A stretch of DNA of 64,000 nt from Mucilaginibacter sp. (GCA_030445275.1 JAUCSE010000022.1:1-64000), one strand, 5' to 3'. Positions 9,241-18,099 are shown, numbered from the stretch's first letter. Program-made: numbers and translations. Notes: generated by a model not told the origin, from the letters alone.

Positions 9241-9325
9241 AGCGGTTTGCTTTACAAAGATAGAATTTTACCCTGCGGCATTAAAGTAATACTTTCAATT
9301 GGTTAACTTAGCTTTTTATATCTGC

Positions 9326-9712
9326 ATGAACAAACAAATTATAATTACAGCTTCAGTTTTTGGCATGCTGGCCGTTATTACTGGTGCCTTTGGAGCGCAT
9401 GGATTAAAAGCGGTGTTACCCGCCAGTCAGCTCGAAGTATGGCACACCGCTGTTCAGTACAATTTTTATCATGTATTTGCATTATTGTTTTTATCAACCT
9501 TTGCGCGGTTTAAAAATCGTTTAATAACGGTATCCTACTACTTTTTTACCTTTGGAATCGTGTTTTTTTCAGGTTCATTGTACCTGCTATCTTGCCGCAG
9601 CATATTAGGCTGGAACTGGCTGATAGCCCTTGGACCAATTACACCGCTGGGAGGCCTATTATTCATTTTAGGCTGGTTAACGCTGGCACTTGCCGCTTTG
9701 CGTAATAAGTAA
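9326..9712 (+). CDS. DUF423 family inner-membrane protein
   Basis: A 128-residue protein with four predicted transmembrane helices. It carries the DUF423 features: ITGAFGAHGLKAVLPASQLEVWHTAVQYNFYHVFAL near the N terminus and a C-terminal ITPLGGLLFILGWLTLA. The function is unknown; members are widespread small membrane proteins. An upstream TTG at 9299 could extend it by nine residues, but the ATG at 9326 matches the usual family start. Membrane location is clear. Confidence 0.85.
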   Translation: MNKQIIITASVFGMLAVITGAFGAHGLKAVLPASQLEVWHTAVQYNFYHVFALLFLSTFARFKNRLITVSYYFFTFGIVFFSGSLYLLSCRSILGWNWLIALGPITPLGGLLFILGWLTLALAALRNK

Positions 9713-9713
9713 T

Positions 9714-9810
9714 TTGGGGGACAAAAGATTATTGGATCAAGGACTTTTGGACAAAAGATAAAAGACCGGGAATTAGAGTTTAAAAATTAGAGTTTAGGAT
9801 TTAGAATATA
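9714..9810. repeat. Word-type spacer repeat (GGACAAAAGATAAAAG / TTAGAGTTTA vocabularies)
   Basis: Two blocks of quasi-tandem words lie between DUF423 and priA: first GGACAAAAGAT and GGATCAAGGAC variants, then TTAGAGTTTAAAAATTAGAG variants. Unlike most sites in the window, it does not form an obvious palindrome. The first vocabulary recurs at 3290-3360 and 44889-44938. Confidence 0.5.
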
Positions 9811-9811
9811 C

Positions 9812-12298
9812 ATGTTAGAATTTGCTGAAATTGAACATACCGATCGTAAGACGCTTTTCGCCGAAGTGATTTTACCGCTCGCAATTTCAAAAAATTATAC
9901 TTACAGGGTTCCTTATGAGCAAAATGATGCCATAGCCATTGGGAAAAGGGTAGTAGTCCAATTTGGTAAAAGTAAGCTGTATACAGCCATTGTTAAAGAG
10001 ATCACCTCACTAGCCCCTGAAAAATACGAAGCCAAGTATATCATTGAGATCCTGGATGATCGCTCGGTGGTTACCCCGCATCAGTTACATTTTTGGCAAT
10101 GGCTGGCTGATTATTATATGTGTAACATTGGCGAAGTAATGAACGCCGCCTTGCCTGCGGCCTTAAAACTAGCCAGTGAAACCCGTATTGTGCTTAATAA
10201 GGAGTATGATATTGACCGGTCGACACTTCATGATAAAGAATTTTTAATTGTGGAGGCACTTGATATTCAGCCGGAACTAACCGTGAGTGATATTGCCAAA
10301 TTGTTGGGCCAAAAAACGGTAATGCCTATCTTGAAACTGATGTTTGAAAAAAACATCATCCATATATCCGAAGAGGTAAGCGAGCGCTACAAACCTCGTA
10401 AGCGTACTTTTATCACCCTAAATCCGGTTTATAACGATCCTGAAAACTTACGCGAACTTTTCCCGATACTGGAAAAACGCGCGCCAAAACAAGCCGATGC
10501 GTTGCTGGCCTATATTAAGCTGGCACGACATCAGAAAGCCATCACCAAAAATGAACTGATTGAAGAAAGTGGCGCTGGCGAATCAAGCATTAAATCGCTT
10601 ATAGAAAAAGATATACTTTTTGCCGAGGAAAAAAATGTAAGTCGCCTGCATTTTGAGGAAGAAGAGCTTAACAGCAACTTTGAACTGAGCGAACAACAAA
10701 CCGAAGTACTCCAAAGTGTCCGGGATCAGTTTAAGGAAAAGGATGTGGTTTTGCTGCATGGCGTAACATCATCGGGCAAAACCCAGATTTATATCCGGCT
10801 GATAGAAGAAATGATGCGTAATGACCGGCAGGTACTTTACCTGTTACCCGAAATTGCGCTTACCACCCATATTATTGAACGGTTGCGCCTATATTTTGGT
10901 GCCGATATTGGTGTTTACCATTCACGTTTTAATGATAACGAACGGGTGGAGGTTTGGCAAAAGGTATTGAACAATGATTATAAGGTGATTTTGGGTGCAC
11001 GATCGTCTGTTTTTTTGCCGTTTAATGATCTGGGCCTTATTGTGGTTGATGAAGAGCATGAAACTTCCTATAAACAATTCGACCCGGCGCCACGCTATAA
11101 TGCCCGTGACGCAGCTATTTTTTTAGCTAATATGCACCAGGGTAAAGTGCTGTTAGGCTCGGCCACACCATCATTTGAAAGTTATTTTAATGCCCGTAAC
11201 GGGAAATATGGTTTTGCGGAACTTACTGAACGATATGGAGGTGTGCTGCTGCCTGAAGTAGAGGTGGTGAACATTAGCCACGAAACCAAACAAAAAACCA
11301 TACAATCGCACTTTACCAGCGTGTTGATGGAGGGTATAAAACAAGCGCTGGTTAATAAGGAGCAGGTAATATTGTTTCAGAATCGCCGTGGATATGCGCC
11401 GGTACTGATGTGTAAAATATGCGCTTATACACCAAAATGTATTAATTGCGACGTAAGTCTTACCTATCACAAAAGCAGTGGTAAGCTGCATTGCCATTAC
11501 TGTGGCTATAAAGAGGATTCGCCGTCTATTTGTCCGGCTTGTGGGTCAACGCACCTGGAATATAAGGGATTTGGTACGGAGAAGATAGAGGATGAATTGA
11601 GCCTGCTACTGCCCGATGCCCGCATTACCCGCATGGATCTGGATACTACTCGCTCAAGGAATTCGCTTCAAACGATACTGAACAACCTGGAAGAGAAAAA
11701 GATAGATATACTGGTAGGTACGCAAATGGTGGCCAAAGGACTTGATTTTTCGGATGTCACCCTAATCGGTATCATCAATGCCGATAGTTTGTTGAAATTT
11801 CCAGATTACCGGGCCAATGAGCGCAGCTTTCAAATGCTGGCACAGGTAAGTGGCAGGGCAGGCCGGAGGGGTAAGCAGGGTAAGGTTGTAATACAAACGT
11901 ATGATCCTAATCACCGGGTGATCAAACAGGTGATAGCCAATGATTATAATGATCTTTATTTTACGGAGATGGAAGAGCGTAAAAGCTTTAAATATCCGCC
12001 ATTTTACCGTATCATCAACCTGGATATTAAGCATAAGGACCCCGAAATATTGTATAATCAGGCCAATTACCTGGGTAATGAGCTACGTAAGCACTTTGGT
12101 GAGCGGGTAATAGGACCCGAAACGCCTCTAATCAGTCGTATCCGCAACTTTTATATTAAATCAATCATGCTTAAGTTTGAAAAGGATGGCATATCCATTG
12201 TAAAAGCTAAAGCTATTCTGCGCGATGTGATTGTCCAGTTTCAAACCACTAAACTGAGTAAAGGCAGTATTATTCAGCCTGATGTTGATCCGTATTAA
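9812..12298 (+). CDS. priA: Primosomal protein N', replication restart helicase PriA
   Basis: An 828-residue superfamily 2 helicase. An N-terminal 3' DNA-binding domain (FAEVILPLAISKNYTYRVP) is followed by Walker A GVTSSGKT at 317-324, the DEEH box near 413, and the paired zinc-binding cysteine cluster between about 533 and 576 (CKIC, CINC, CHYC, CPAC). Helicase motifs V-VI (GTQMVAKGLDF, QVSGRAGRRGKQG) follow. PriA rebuilds the replisome at stalled forks. The length is slightly above the E. coli protein, as usual in Bacteroidota. It is monocistronic, followed by a GTCATTGCG-type palindrome. Confidence 0.97.
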   Translation: MLEFAEIEHTDRKTLFAEVILPLAISKNYTYRVPYEQNDAIAIGKRVVVQFGKSKLYTAIVKEITSLAPEKYEAKYIIEILDDRSVVTPHQLHFWQWLADYYMCNIGEVMNAALPAALKLASETRIVLNKEYDIDRSTLHDKEFLIVEALDIQPELTVSDIAKLLGQKTVMPILKLMFEKNIIHISEEVSERYKPRKRTFITLNPVYNDPENLRELFPILEKRAPKQADALLAYIKLARHQKAITKNELIEESGAGESSIKSLIEKDILFAEEKNVSRLHFEEEELNSNFELSEQQTEVLQSVRDQFKEKDVVLLHGVTSSGKTQIYIRLIEEMMRNDRQVLYLLPEIALTTHIIERLRLYFGADIGVYHSRFNDNERVEVWQKVLNNDYKVILGARSSVFLPFNDLGLIVVDEEHETSYKQFDPAPRYNARDAAIFLANMHQGKVLLGSATPSFESYFNARNGKYGFAELTERYGGVLLPEVEVVNISHETKQKTIQSHFTSVLMEGIKQALVNKEQVILFQNRRGYAPVLMCKICAYTPKCINCDVSLTYHKSSGKLHCHYCGYKEDSPSICPACGSTHLEYKGFGTEKIEDELSLLLPDARITRMDLDTTRSRNSLQTILNNLEEKKIDILVGTQMVAKGLDFSDVTLIGIINADSLLKFPDYRANERSFQMLAQVSGRAGRRGKQGKVVIQTYDPNHRVIKQVIANDYNDLYFTEMEERKSFKYPPFYRIINLDIKHKDPEILYNQANYLGNELRKHFGERVIGPETPLISRIRNFYIKSIMLKFEKDGISIVKAKAILRDVIVQFQTTKLSKGSIIQPDVDPY

Positions 12299-12315
12299 GA
12301 CAAGATATTCTCCAT

Positions 12316-12403
12316 CACGTTATTGCGAGGAACGAAGTAATCCCCGATAAGTAGAGCCGTTCTGTACAGTTAGGGATTGCTTCGTGCCTCGCAATGACGC
12401 GCG
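12316..12403. repeat. GTCATTGCGAGGAACGAAG-type palindromic element, copy 1
   Basis: The left arm CGTTATTGCGAGGAACGAAG (from 12318) is the complement of the right arm CTTCGTGCCTCGCAATGACG (to 12400). The inner parts AATCCCC/GGGATT also pair, and the loop is about 28 nt containing GAGCCGTTCTGTACAG. It lies just downstream of priA. Confidence 0.8.
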
Positions 12404-12503
12404 TTTTTATACAGCATTAACCATACAAACTTTTTTATTGGTTAACACATAACGAATTACCCATCCCTATATTCCTAATCCCTCTAAATGCTGAAATTCC
12501 TGC

Positions 12504-12511
12504 TAACTTTG
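12504..12511 (+). promoter_or_regulatory. Candidate -7 box for pcm (TAACTTTG)
   Basis: TAACTTTG is an exact TAnnTTTG match ending 8 nt before the pcm ATG. No clear TTG sits at the -33 position. If used, the transcript would have almost no leader. Confidence 0.4.
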
Positions 12512-12519
12512 CCCTACAA

Positions 12520-13179
12520 ATGGCTTATAAGTATATTGATAATTACCGCGAGAAAGGTGCCCGTAAACGATTGGTTGACATTCTGCATAAAAAAGGTATT
12601 CAGGATGAAAACGTGTTGCTGGCTATTGGCAAAGTACCACGTCATTATTTTTTTGATGAAACTTTCTGGAAACAAGCTTACAGTGATATCGCATTCCCGA
12701 TAGGCGAGGGGCAAACCATATCGCAACCATATACTGTTGCTTACCAAACCGAGCTGCTGCACATTCGTAAAGGAGATAAGGTGTTGGAAATTGGTACAGG
12801 ATCAGGCTATCAGACCTGCATTTTGATGGAGTTGGGCGCTAAAGTTTATACCATTGAACGCCAGGAAAAGCTTTATGAGCGCACAAAATATATTCTCCCC
12901 GAAAAGATGGGCTACAAACCTCACTTTTTTTGTGGTGATGGCTCTATCGGTAAGGCAGAACATGCACCTTATGATAAGATAATTGTAACAGCCGGTGCGC
13001 CTACCGTACCAGATGTATTGCTTAAACAATTAAAAATAGGCGGCATATTAGTAATACCAGTTGGCGATGAGGAAACCCAGAAAATGGTTACCGTACTAAA
13101 AGTTGGTGAGCATGATTATGAAAAAATAGTGCTGGACACTTTCAGGTTTGTGCCTTTAGTAGGAGATAAGGCTTGGTAG
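12520..13179 (+). CDS. pcm: Protein-L-isoaspartate O-methyltransferase
   Basis: A 219-residue class I methyltransferase. Family features in order are PRHYFFDETFWKQAYSDIAFPIGEGQTISQP (substrate-side region), SAM motif I VLEIGTGSGYQTCILMELG near residue 88, the acidic motif GDGS, and the post-motif region PYDKIIVTAGAPTVPDVLLKQLKIGG. It methylates isoaspartyl residues in ageing proteins to start their repair. The length is typical. The start at 12520 is preceded by a candidate promoter and is close to the family start. Confidence 0.94.
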   Translation: MAYKYIDNYREKGARKRLVDILHKKGIQDENVLLAIGKVPRHYFFDETFWKQAYSDIAFPIGEGQTISQPYTVAYQTELLHIRKGDKVLEIGTGSGYQTCILMELGAKVYTIERQEKLYERTKYILPEKMGYKPHFFCGDGSIGKAEHAPYDKIIVTAGAPTVPDVLLKQLKIGGILVIPVGDEETQKMVTVLKVGEHDYEKIVLDTFRFVPLVGDKAW

Positions 13180-13362
13180 ATGTGCAAATGTGCGGATTTT
13201 TCACAATTGTTTGTTTTCAAAGGTGTTCAAGAGGGCTACGCCGTTTCAGATGTGCAAATATGCAGATGAATGATCGATGTGCAGATGAAAAACAAAATGT
13301 GCCAAACCACTTAATGAAGCTCATTTGCACATCTAAAATCCGCACATTTGCACATCTAAAAA
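13180..13362. repeat. Word-type intergenic palindrome (ATGTGCAGAT / ATTTGCACAT vocabulary)
   Basis: The spacer between the convergent pcm and smpB genes. The left part repeats GATGTGCAAATGTGC and GATGTGCAGATG; the right part (13318-13357) holds the complements CATTTGCACATCTAAAATCC and CGCACATTTGCACATC. The same vocabulary makes up the spacers at 17254-17345 and 41718-41816, and half-copies occur at 35847 and 52308. Confidence 0.65.
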
Positions 13363-13365
13363 GGG

Positions 13366-13818
13366 TTACCTTTTCATCGCCCTATCCATTTCAACTTTGG
13401 TGTCGCGTTCTTTTAGGGTTTCGCGTTTATCAAATGTCTTTTTACCCTGGGCAAGGCCTATTTCCAGTTTAGCAAAACCTCGTTCACTGATGAATAAGGC
13501 AAGTGGCACAATGGTTAAACCCTTTTCCTCACCACGGGTAAGCAGTTTTTTAAGTTCCTTTTTATTGAGTAACAACACACGGTCGCGTTTGGCTTCATGG
13601 TTATAAAATGAACCATAAGAGTACTCAGATATGTGCAAATTGCGTACAAATAGCTGGTTGCTGATAAAAGTGCAAAAGGCATCATTAATATTGGCTTTTC
13701 CCTCCCGTATTGATTTAATTTCGGTACCCAGCAATTTAATGCCGGCTACATACTTATCTAGTATGATGTATTCAAAGTATGCTTTCTTATTCTTTATATA
13801 TATTTTATCCTCGGCCAT
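13366..13818 (-). CDS. smpB: SsrA-binding protein
   Basis: A 150-residue SmpB. The N-terminal OB-fold part carries [19 protein letters not shown] and [20 protein letters not shown]. The central region [20 protein letters not shown] and the C-terminal [19 protein letters not shown] are the usual RNA-binding tail. SmpB escorts tmRNA into stalled ribosomes for trans-translation. The length is normal. The tmRNA gene is not in the window. Confidence 0.96.
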   Translation of the reverse strand: MAEDKIYIKNKKAYFEYIILDKYVAGIKLLGTEIKSIREGKANINDAFCTFISNQLFVRNLHISEYSYGSFYNHEAKRDRVLLLNKKELKKLLTRGEEKGLTIVPLALFISERGFAKLEIGLAQGKKTFDKRETLKERDTKVEMDRAMKR

Positions 13819-13916
13819 TTTTCACGGTAACTTTGTTGCAAACTTACACAAAATTTTGCCTTTGGTTATTTTGAACATAGGGATGTATCTTGCATGAGTA
13901 AATTCATATCGGCGAA

Positions 13917-14067
13917 GACTCACCCCGATGTTGCTGCGCTCGTCGACCTTCTCTTCGGCTTTGCCGGAAAGAGGGTAAATGAATATTTTCATTTATCAAT
14001 TCTGCAATCCCTCTTTCCACCACAGGTGAAGAGAAGGTCGACGAGCGTAGCGATGGTCGGGTGAGTA
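13917..14067. repeat. Long palindromic MITE-like element (GACTCACCC...GGGTGAGT), copy 1
   Basis: The left arm 13918-13976 contains GCTGCGCTCGTCGACCTTCT and GGAAAGAGGG. The right arm 14008-14066 contains their complements (CCCTCTTTCC, AGAAGGTCGACGAGCGTAGC). The centre has its own small palindrome (AAATGAATATTTTCATTTA). It fills most of the 291-nt spacer between smpB and mntH. It has no coding capacity, so any mobility would be in trans. Confidence 0.75.
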
Positions 14068-14109
14068 GATTCCTTGGTTAGTTAAAAAAACATCGAGCTT
14101 AACAATTCA

Positions 14110-15993
14110 TTATACCTGCGGTTTTACTACCAGTACAGGTACATTAACCTTATGCCTTACGGAGTTTACCGTTGTACCAAAAATAAGATCTTTAAGCGCT
14201 TTGTGTCCGTGCGATCCCATAACTATAAAATCAATATTTTCTTCATTCACAATTTTGGCAATAGCAGTAGCCGGAATGCCATATCCGATCTGTGCCTGGG
14301 CCTTGTAACCCAGATTTTCCAGAGCGGCTACATACTTATTCAGGTTGTCGGCATCACTTTGAGTTTCACTATCCATTACCTGTTTGCCATAGTAACGGGC
14401 ACCGGCGGTTTCCACTACGTGGATCAGGGTATAACTGGCCCGTTTGCCGCCCTGCATAATGGCATGACGCAGGCAGTCGTTATCGTTTTTAGAAAAATCG
14501 ATAGTTACGGCAATGTGCTTGTAAATTATGGCATCAAGCTCAGTAATAGCACCGGCAATGCCATGAGGTACATAAGCAGGCTGGTCTTTGTGTTTATAGA
14601 GCATAGGTCTTACAAACACATATAGTAGCAACAAAGCAATGCAAATTACAATAGGTACTACAATAGCGTATATCCAAAAAGCAGACGATGGAAACTCTTT
14701 TGTCCAGGCAATTATTTGTTCATATACCAGTTTGGCATTCAACGCCACGATGATAATGGCGCAGGCCCATGCCAGTATTTTTACTTTTAGGCTTATGGAA
14801 AAATTTCCCATCCGTTTCTTGTCAGATGTAAAATGGATAAGTGGTATAACCGCAAAACCCAGTTGAAGGCTCAATACCACCTGGCTTAATATGATGAGGC
14901 TACCGAGCGCATCTTCGCCAAAATAAATAATGGTGAAAACGGCGGGTACAATGGCCAGTACCCGGGTAAGTAAACGACGTAACCAAGGTTCAATACGCAG
15001 GTTAATATGTCCCTCCATAATGATCTGCCCGGCAAGGGTGCCGGTTATCGTTGAGCTTTGGCCTGATGCTATTAAGGCGATGGCAAAAAGAACAGGAGCG
15101 GTTCGCCCGAAAATATGTTCCAGCAGTTTATAGGCATCCTGTATTTCGGCAACTTTAAAATAGCCGTTCTTGAAAAAAGCGGTTGCCGCCAGGATTAGTA
15201 TGGCCGCGTTTACCAAAAAGGCCAGGTTAAGCGCAATAACCGTATCAAATAAGTTAAACCGGATGGCCGATTTGATACCCGCGTCTGTACGGGTGATCTG
15301 CCGGGTTTGTACCAGTGAGGAGTGCAGGTAAAGGTTATGTGGCATTACCGTGGCCCCAATAATACCAATTGCTATGTATAAAGCTTCCCCAGTTAGATTG
15401 CCTGGCGCAAAGCCTTTGGCAATTTCCACCACATCAGGTTGTACAATAAACATCTCTATCAGGAAAGATAAGCCTACAATGAATATCATGGAGATAATAA
15501 AACCTTCCAGCTTGCGCATGCCTTTGTTCATTAAATAAAGCATGAGTATGGTGTCTGTTATTGTGAGCGATACACCCCATATTAGCGGCAGATGAAACAG
15601 TAGCTTTAAGCCGATGGCCATACCAATGATCTCGGCCAGGTCACAGGCAATAATGGCTATTTGGGCCAGTATGTATAGCCAAAAGTTTACAAAGCGGGGA
15701 TAAGCATTTTTGGAGGCCTGTGCCAGATCGAGCCCGCGCACAATGCCCAGCCTGGCGCTTAATGATTGCAGTAGCAGGGCTATCAGGTTTGATGCAAACA
15801 ATATCCATATCAGTCTGTAACCAAAGGCGCTACCGCCGGCAATATCAGTTGCCCAATTGCCCGGATCCATGTAACCTACGCTTACCAGGTAGGCGGGCCC
15901 CAGGAAAGCCATTATTTTGCGCCAGCCGGTTTTATTTTCGGTAGTTACCGAACTATGTACATTACCTAATGATTGGTTATTGTTATTGCTCAT
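14110..15993 (-). CDS. mntH: Nramp divalent metal transporter fused to a universal stress protein domain
   Basis: A 627-residue fusion. Residues 1 to about 440 form an Nramp transporter with the metal-binding GYMDPGNWATD (D43-P-G-N46) in helix 1 and the helix 6 motif VMPHNLYLHSSLVQTR near 215. After two more membrane helices, residues about 490-627 form a Usp domain ending with the nucleotide-binding pattern VMGSHGHKALKDLIFGTTVNS. It imports Mn(II)/Fe(II) with protons. The Nramp-Usp fusion is recurrent in Bacteroidota and may couple uptake to ATP status (inference). It overlaps mntR by 4 nt, so the pair is translationally linked and shares the metal-responsive operator at 16663. Confidence 0.93.
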   Translation of the reverse strand: MSNNNNQSLGNVHSSVTTENKTGWRKIMAFLGPAYLVSVGYMDPGNWATDIAGGSAFGYRLIWILFASNLIALLLQSLSARLGIVRGLDLAQASKNAYPRFVNFWLYILAQIAIIACDLAEIIGMAIGLKLLFHLPLIWGVSLTITDTILMLYLMNKGMRKLEGFIISMIFIVGLSFLIEMFIVQPDVVEIAKGFAPGNLTGEALYIAIGIIGATVMPHNLYLHSSLVQTRQITRTDAGIKSAIRFNLFDTVIALNLAFLVNAAILILAATAFFKNGYFKVAEIQDAYKLLEHIFGRTAPVLFAIALIASGQSSTITGTLAGQIIMEGHINLRIEPWLRRLLTRVLAIVPAVFTIIYFGEDALGSLIILSQVVLSLQLGFAVIPLIHFTSDKKRMGNFSISLKVKILAWACAIIIVALNAKLVYEQIIAWTKEFPSSAFWIYAIVVPIVICIALLLLYVFVRPMLYKHKDQPAYVPHGIAGAITELDAIIYKHIAVTIDFSKNDNDCLRHAIMQGGKRASYTLIHVVETAGARYYGKQVMDSETQSDADNLNKYVAALENLGYKAQAQIGYGIPATAIAKIVNEENIDFIVMGSHGHKALKDLIFGTTVNSVRHKVNVPVLVVKPQV

Positions 15994-16643
15994 AGGGCTA
16001 TCAGTAAATTATTTGCCACCTCGCGGCTGATGTGTACTTCTTTTTTATTTTCAATTTGTAAAACCACGGAGTGATCGAATTCAATGATTTCGGTTATTGC
16101 GATTTTTTTGCCTATTGTAAGCTGTTGCTTGTCGAGGTACTGTAAAAACGCAGAGGTGTGATCGCGTACGCCGGATATTATTCCTTGATCATTCACCGTT
16201 AAGGCCGAAACAGGCTTAAGTTCAGGCGATTTAAACCGGCCGTTACAATCCGGTATGGGTTCGCCATGCGGATCATGCTGGGGGTAATCCATAAACTCAT
16301 CCAGCCTGTCAATCAGTTCTGCTGATGATATGTGCTCCATTTCTTCGGCCATATCATGCACTTCGTCCCACTTGAAATTTAATTTCTCCACTAAAAAGTA
16401 TTCCCACAGACGGTGTTTGCGGATGATATTAACCGCAATTTTTTCGCCTGATGGGGTTAAACTTACGCCCTGGTAGCGGGTATAGTTAATCAGCGCCTTA
16501 TCAGCCAGTTTTTTTAACATATCCGTAACCGACGAAGCCTTGGTATTTAGGGATGCGGCAATTTGATTAGTGCTTACATTATCAGCACCCATTGACAGGT
16601 GATAGATGGATTTTAAATAGTTTTCCTCGGCTAATGTATTCAT
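15990..16643 (-). CDS. mntR: DtxR/MntR family metal-dependent transcriptional regulator
   Basis: A 217-residue regulator. It has an N-terminal winged helix (EENYLKSIYHLSMGADNVST, then SVTDMLKKLADKALINYTRY), the dimerisation/metal region with HRLWEYFLVEKLNFKWDEVHDMAEEMEHISS (His/Glu/Cys-type ligands), and a C-terminal SH3-like FeoA-type domain. It acts as a repressor with Mn or Fe as co-repressor. It is the first gene of a two-gene operon with mntH, and a perfect 8+4+8 palindrome precedes it. Whether it senses Mn or Fe cannot be told from sequence; the mntH partner favours Mn. Confidence 0.9.
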   Translation of the reverse strand: MNTLAEENYLKSIYHLSMGADNVSTNQIAASLNTKASSVTDMLKKLADKALINYTRYQGVSLTPSGEKIAVNIIRKHRLWEYFLVEKLNFKWDEVHDMAEEMEHISSAELIDRLDEFMDYPQHDPHGEPIPDCNGRFKSPELKPVSALTVNDQGIISGVRDHTSAFLQYLDKQQLTIGKKIAITEIIEFDHSVVLQIENKKEVHISREVANNLLIAL

Positions 16644-16648
16644 TTATA

Positions 16649-16656
16649 CAAATCTA
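16649..16656 (-). promoter_or_regulatory. Candidate -7 box of the mntR-mntH operon (TAGATTTG)
   Basis: An exact TAnnTTTG match on the minus strand, ending only 5 nt before the mntR ATG, with no good TTG upstream. The transcript would be leaderless or nearly so. The adjacent palindrome would cover the upstream promoter region. Confidence 0.35.
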
Positions 16657-16662
16657 ATAAAT

Positions 16663-16682
16663 AATTTAGACTTATCTAAATT
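16663..16682. promoter_or_regulatory. Probable MntR/DtxR operator
   Basis: AATTTAGA-CTTA-TCTAAATT, a perfect 20-bp inverted repeat (8-4-8), centred about 30 nt upstream of mntR. Its form is close to known DtxR/MntR sites (TTTAG-n-CTAAA). It sits between the mntR start and the divergent Lrp-type gene, so it could autoregulate mntR-mntH. Confidence 0.7.
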
Positions 16683-16736
16683 ATGAAGACTTGGGAAATA
16701 TATTTTTGTTGAATTACTTTTAAATGAAATATAATT

Positions 16737-16764
16737 TTGTGAAGTGGGGAAAACTGTATATTTG
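16737..16764 (+). promoter_or_regulatory. Promoter of the Lrp/AsnC-type gene
   Basis: TTG (16737-16739), a 17-nt spacer and TATATTTG (16757-16764), an exact -7 match with a spacer at the short end of the accepted range. The start codon follows 20 nt later. Confidence 0.6.
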
Positions 16765-16784
16765 CGTACTTTATTGTATACCTG

Positions 16785-17255
16785 ATGGCTGCCGAATTGG
16801 ACAAAATAGATCTTCAAATACTTAAGATATTACAGGAAAACGGAAGGATAACCAACCTTCAACTTTCAAACGAGATAGGACTTTCACCAGCGCCTACCTT
16901 AGAACGTGTGCGTAAATTGGAGAACGCCGAATACATCAAAAGCTATCATGCCCTGGTTGATGAGGAAAAACTGGGCCTGGGTATAAAAACTTTTATACAG
17001 ATTTCGCTCGATTTTCATCAGAAAAATACCATCCAGACATTTTTGGATGAGATAAAACACATTAAGGAAGTTACCGAATGTCACCATGTGACCGGTCAAT
17101 GTGATTTTTTGTTGAAAGTTTACGTGCGCGATATTAAATCGTACGAACAACTGATCATGGAAAAAATAAGCCGTATCACGGTTGTTAAAACATTTCAAAC
17201 CATGATGATCATGTCGACCAGTAAAAAGGAGCCGATAGTGCCTCTTGAATATTAA
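16785..17255 (+). CDS. Lrp/AsnC family transcriptional regulator
   Basis: A 156-residue Lrp-type protein. It opens with an N-terminal helix-turn-helix (LDKIDLQILKILQENGRITN, then LSNEIGLSPAPTLERVRKLE), followed by the RAM ligand-binding domain (KTFIQISLDFHQKNTIQTFL and TECHHVTGQCDFLLKVYVRD). Such proteins form octamers and respond to amino acids. The target genes are not evident from context, because the divergent neighbour is the mntR operon and the next gene is convergent. The length is normal. Confidence 0.93.
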   Translation: MAAELDKIDLQILKILQENGRITNLQLSNEIGLSPAPTLERVRKLENAEYIKSYHALVDEEKLGLGIKTFIQISLDFHQKNTIQTFLDEIKHIKEVTECHHVTGQCDFLLKVYVRDIKSYEQLIMEKISRITVVKTFQTMMIMSTSKKEPIVPLEY

Positions 17256-17345
17256 TGTGCAGATATGCAAATTTCAGATGTGCAAATGAGCTTCAATAAG
17301 TCTATTTGCACATTTTTTGTTTCACATCTGAAATCTGCACATCAA
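17254..17345. repeat. Word-type intergenic palindrome (GTGCAGAT / TTTGCACAT vocabulary)
   Basis: Between the convergent Lrp-type and ung genes. The left arm is TGTGCAGATATGCAAATTTC plus AGATGTGCAAATGA; the right arm contains TATTTGCACATTTTTTG and CACATCTGAAATCTGCACAT. The stem ends in a T-run on the plus strand, so it may terminate the Lrp-type gene. Confidence 0.65.
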
Positions 17346-17349
17346 TCAT

Positions 17350-18027
17350 TTATCTTATCTGCCAGTCAATTGGTTTCTTTCCTTCCTTTTCGAGGATAGC
17401 ATTTGTTTTTGAGAATGGTTTGCTGCCAAAAAAACCACGATCGGCAGAGAAGGGTGAGGGGTGAGGCGATTTTAAAATAAAATGTTTTTTTTCATCAATC
17501 AATACCGCTTTTGATTGTGCAAAGGCTCCCCATAGTATAAATACAATGCCCTCTTTTTTATCAGATATGGTTTTGATTACCTCGTCGGTAAATTCTTCCC
17601 AGCCTCTTTTTTGATGGGAACCAGCGTTATTGGCTCTTACGGTTAACGTGGCGTTTAATAATAATACGCCTTGCTTTGCCCATTCTTCCAGGTTGCCGTG
17701 ACTGGGTGTTTTAAATCCGGGTATATCGGTTTGCAGTTCTTTGTAAATATTGATGAGCGAACGGGGAGTAGCAATGCCTTTTTGTACAGAAAATGAAAGA
17801 CCGTGGGCTTGGTGTGCACCGTGATAAGGATCTTGCCCCAGGATTACCACCTTAAGATTATCAAAATGTGTGGTGTTAAATGCGTTAAAAATATCCGCGT
17901 TTTTAGGGTAAACTATTTGCCCGGTTTCTTTCTCTTGTTTTAAAAATTGCTTCAGTTTTAGCATATAATCCTTGCCAAACTCATCTTTTAAAACAGCAAG
18001 CCACGATGGTTCTAATTCGATCGCCAT
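17350..18027 (-). CDS. ung: Uracil-DNA glycosylase
   Basis: A 225-residue family 1 UDG. The water-activating loop GQDPYHG is at 64-70 (catalytic D66), the uracil-binding LLNATLTVRANNAGSHQKRGWEEFTD is central, and the minor-groove intercalation loop HPSPFS starts at H189. It removes uracil from DNA to start base excision repair. The length and all key residues are intact. It is monocistronic and divergent from the next gene. Confidence 0.97.
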   Translation of the reverse strand: MAIELEPSWLAVLKDEFGKDYMLKLKQFLKQEKETGQIVYPKNADIFNAFNTTHFDNLKVVILGQDPYHGAHQAHGLSFSVQKGIATPRSLINIYKELQTDIPGFKTPSHGNLEEWAKQGVLLLNATLTVRANNAGSHQKRGWEEFTDEVIKTISDKKEGIVFILWGAFAQSKAVLIDEKKHFILKSPHPSPFSADRGFFGSKPFSKTNAILEKEGKKPIDWQIR

Positions 18028-18099
18028 AAATATTGATATAATGTTGATTAAGCGTACAAATAAACGGATATTTGCACTTAATATATAGTATCAAAAATT

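Noticed and set aside
13180..13362. Possible CRISPR-like array of ATGTGCAGAT repeats
   Set aside because: The words are 8-12 nt, degenerate and arranged as two complementary arms; there are no constant repeats or spacers and no cas genes.
14152..14625. Plus-strand ORF antisense to the Usp part of mntH
   Set aside because: Shadow frame of a conserved domain, no promoter or start context.
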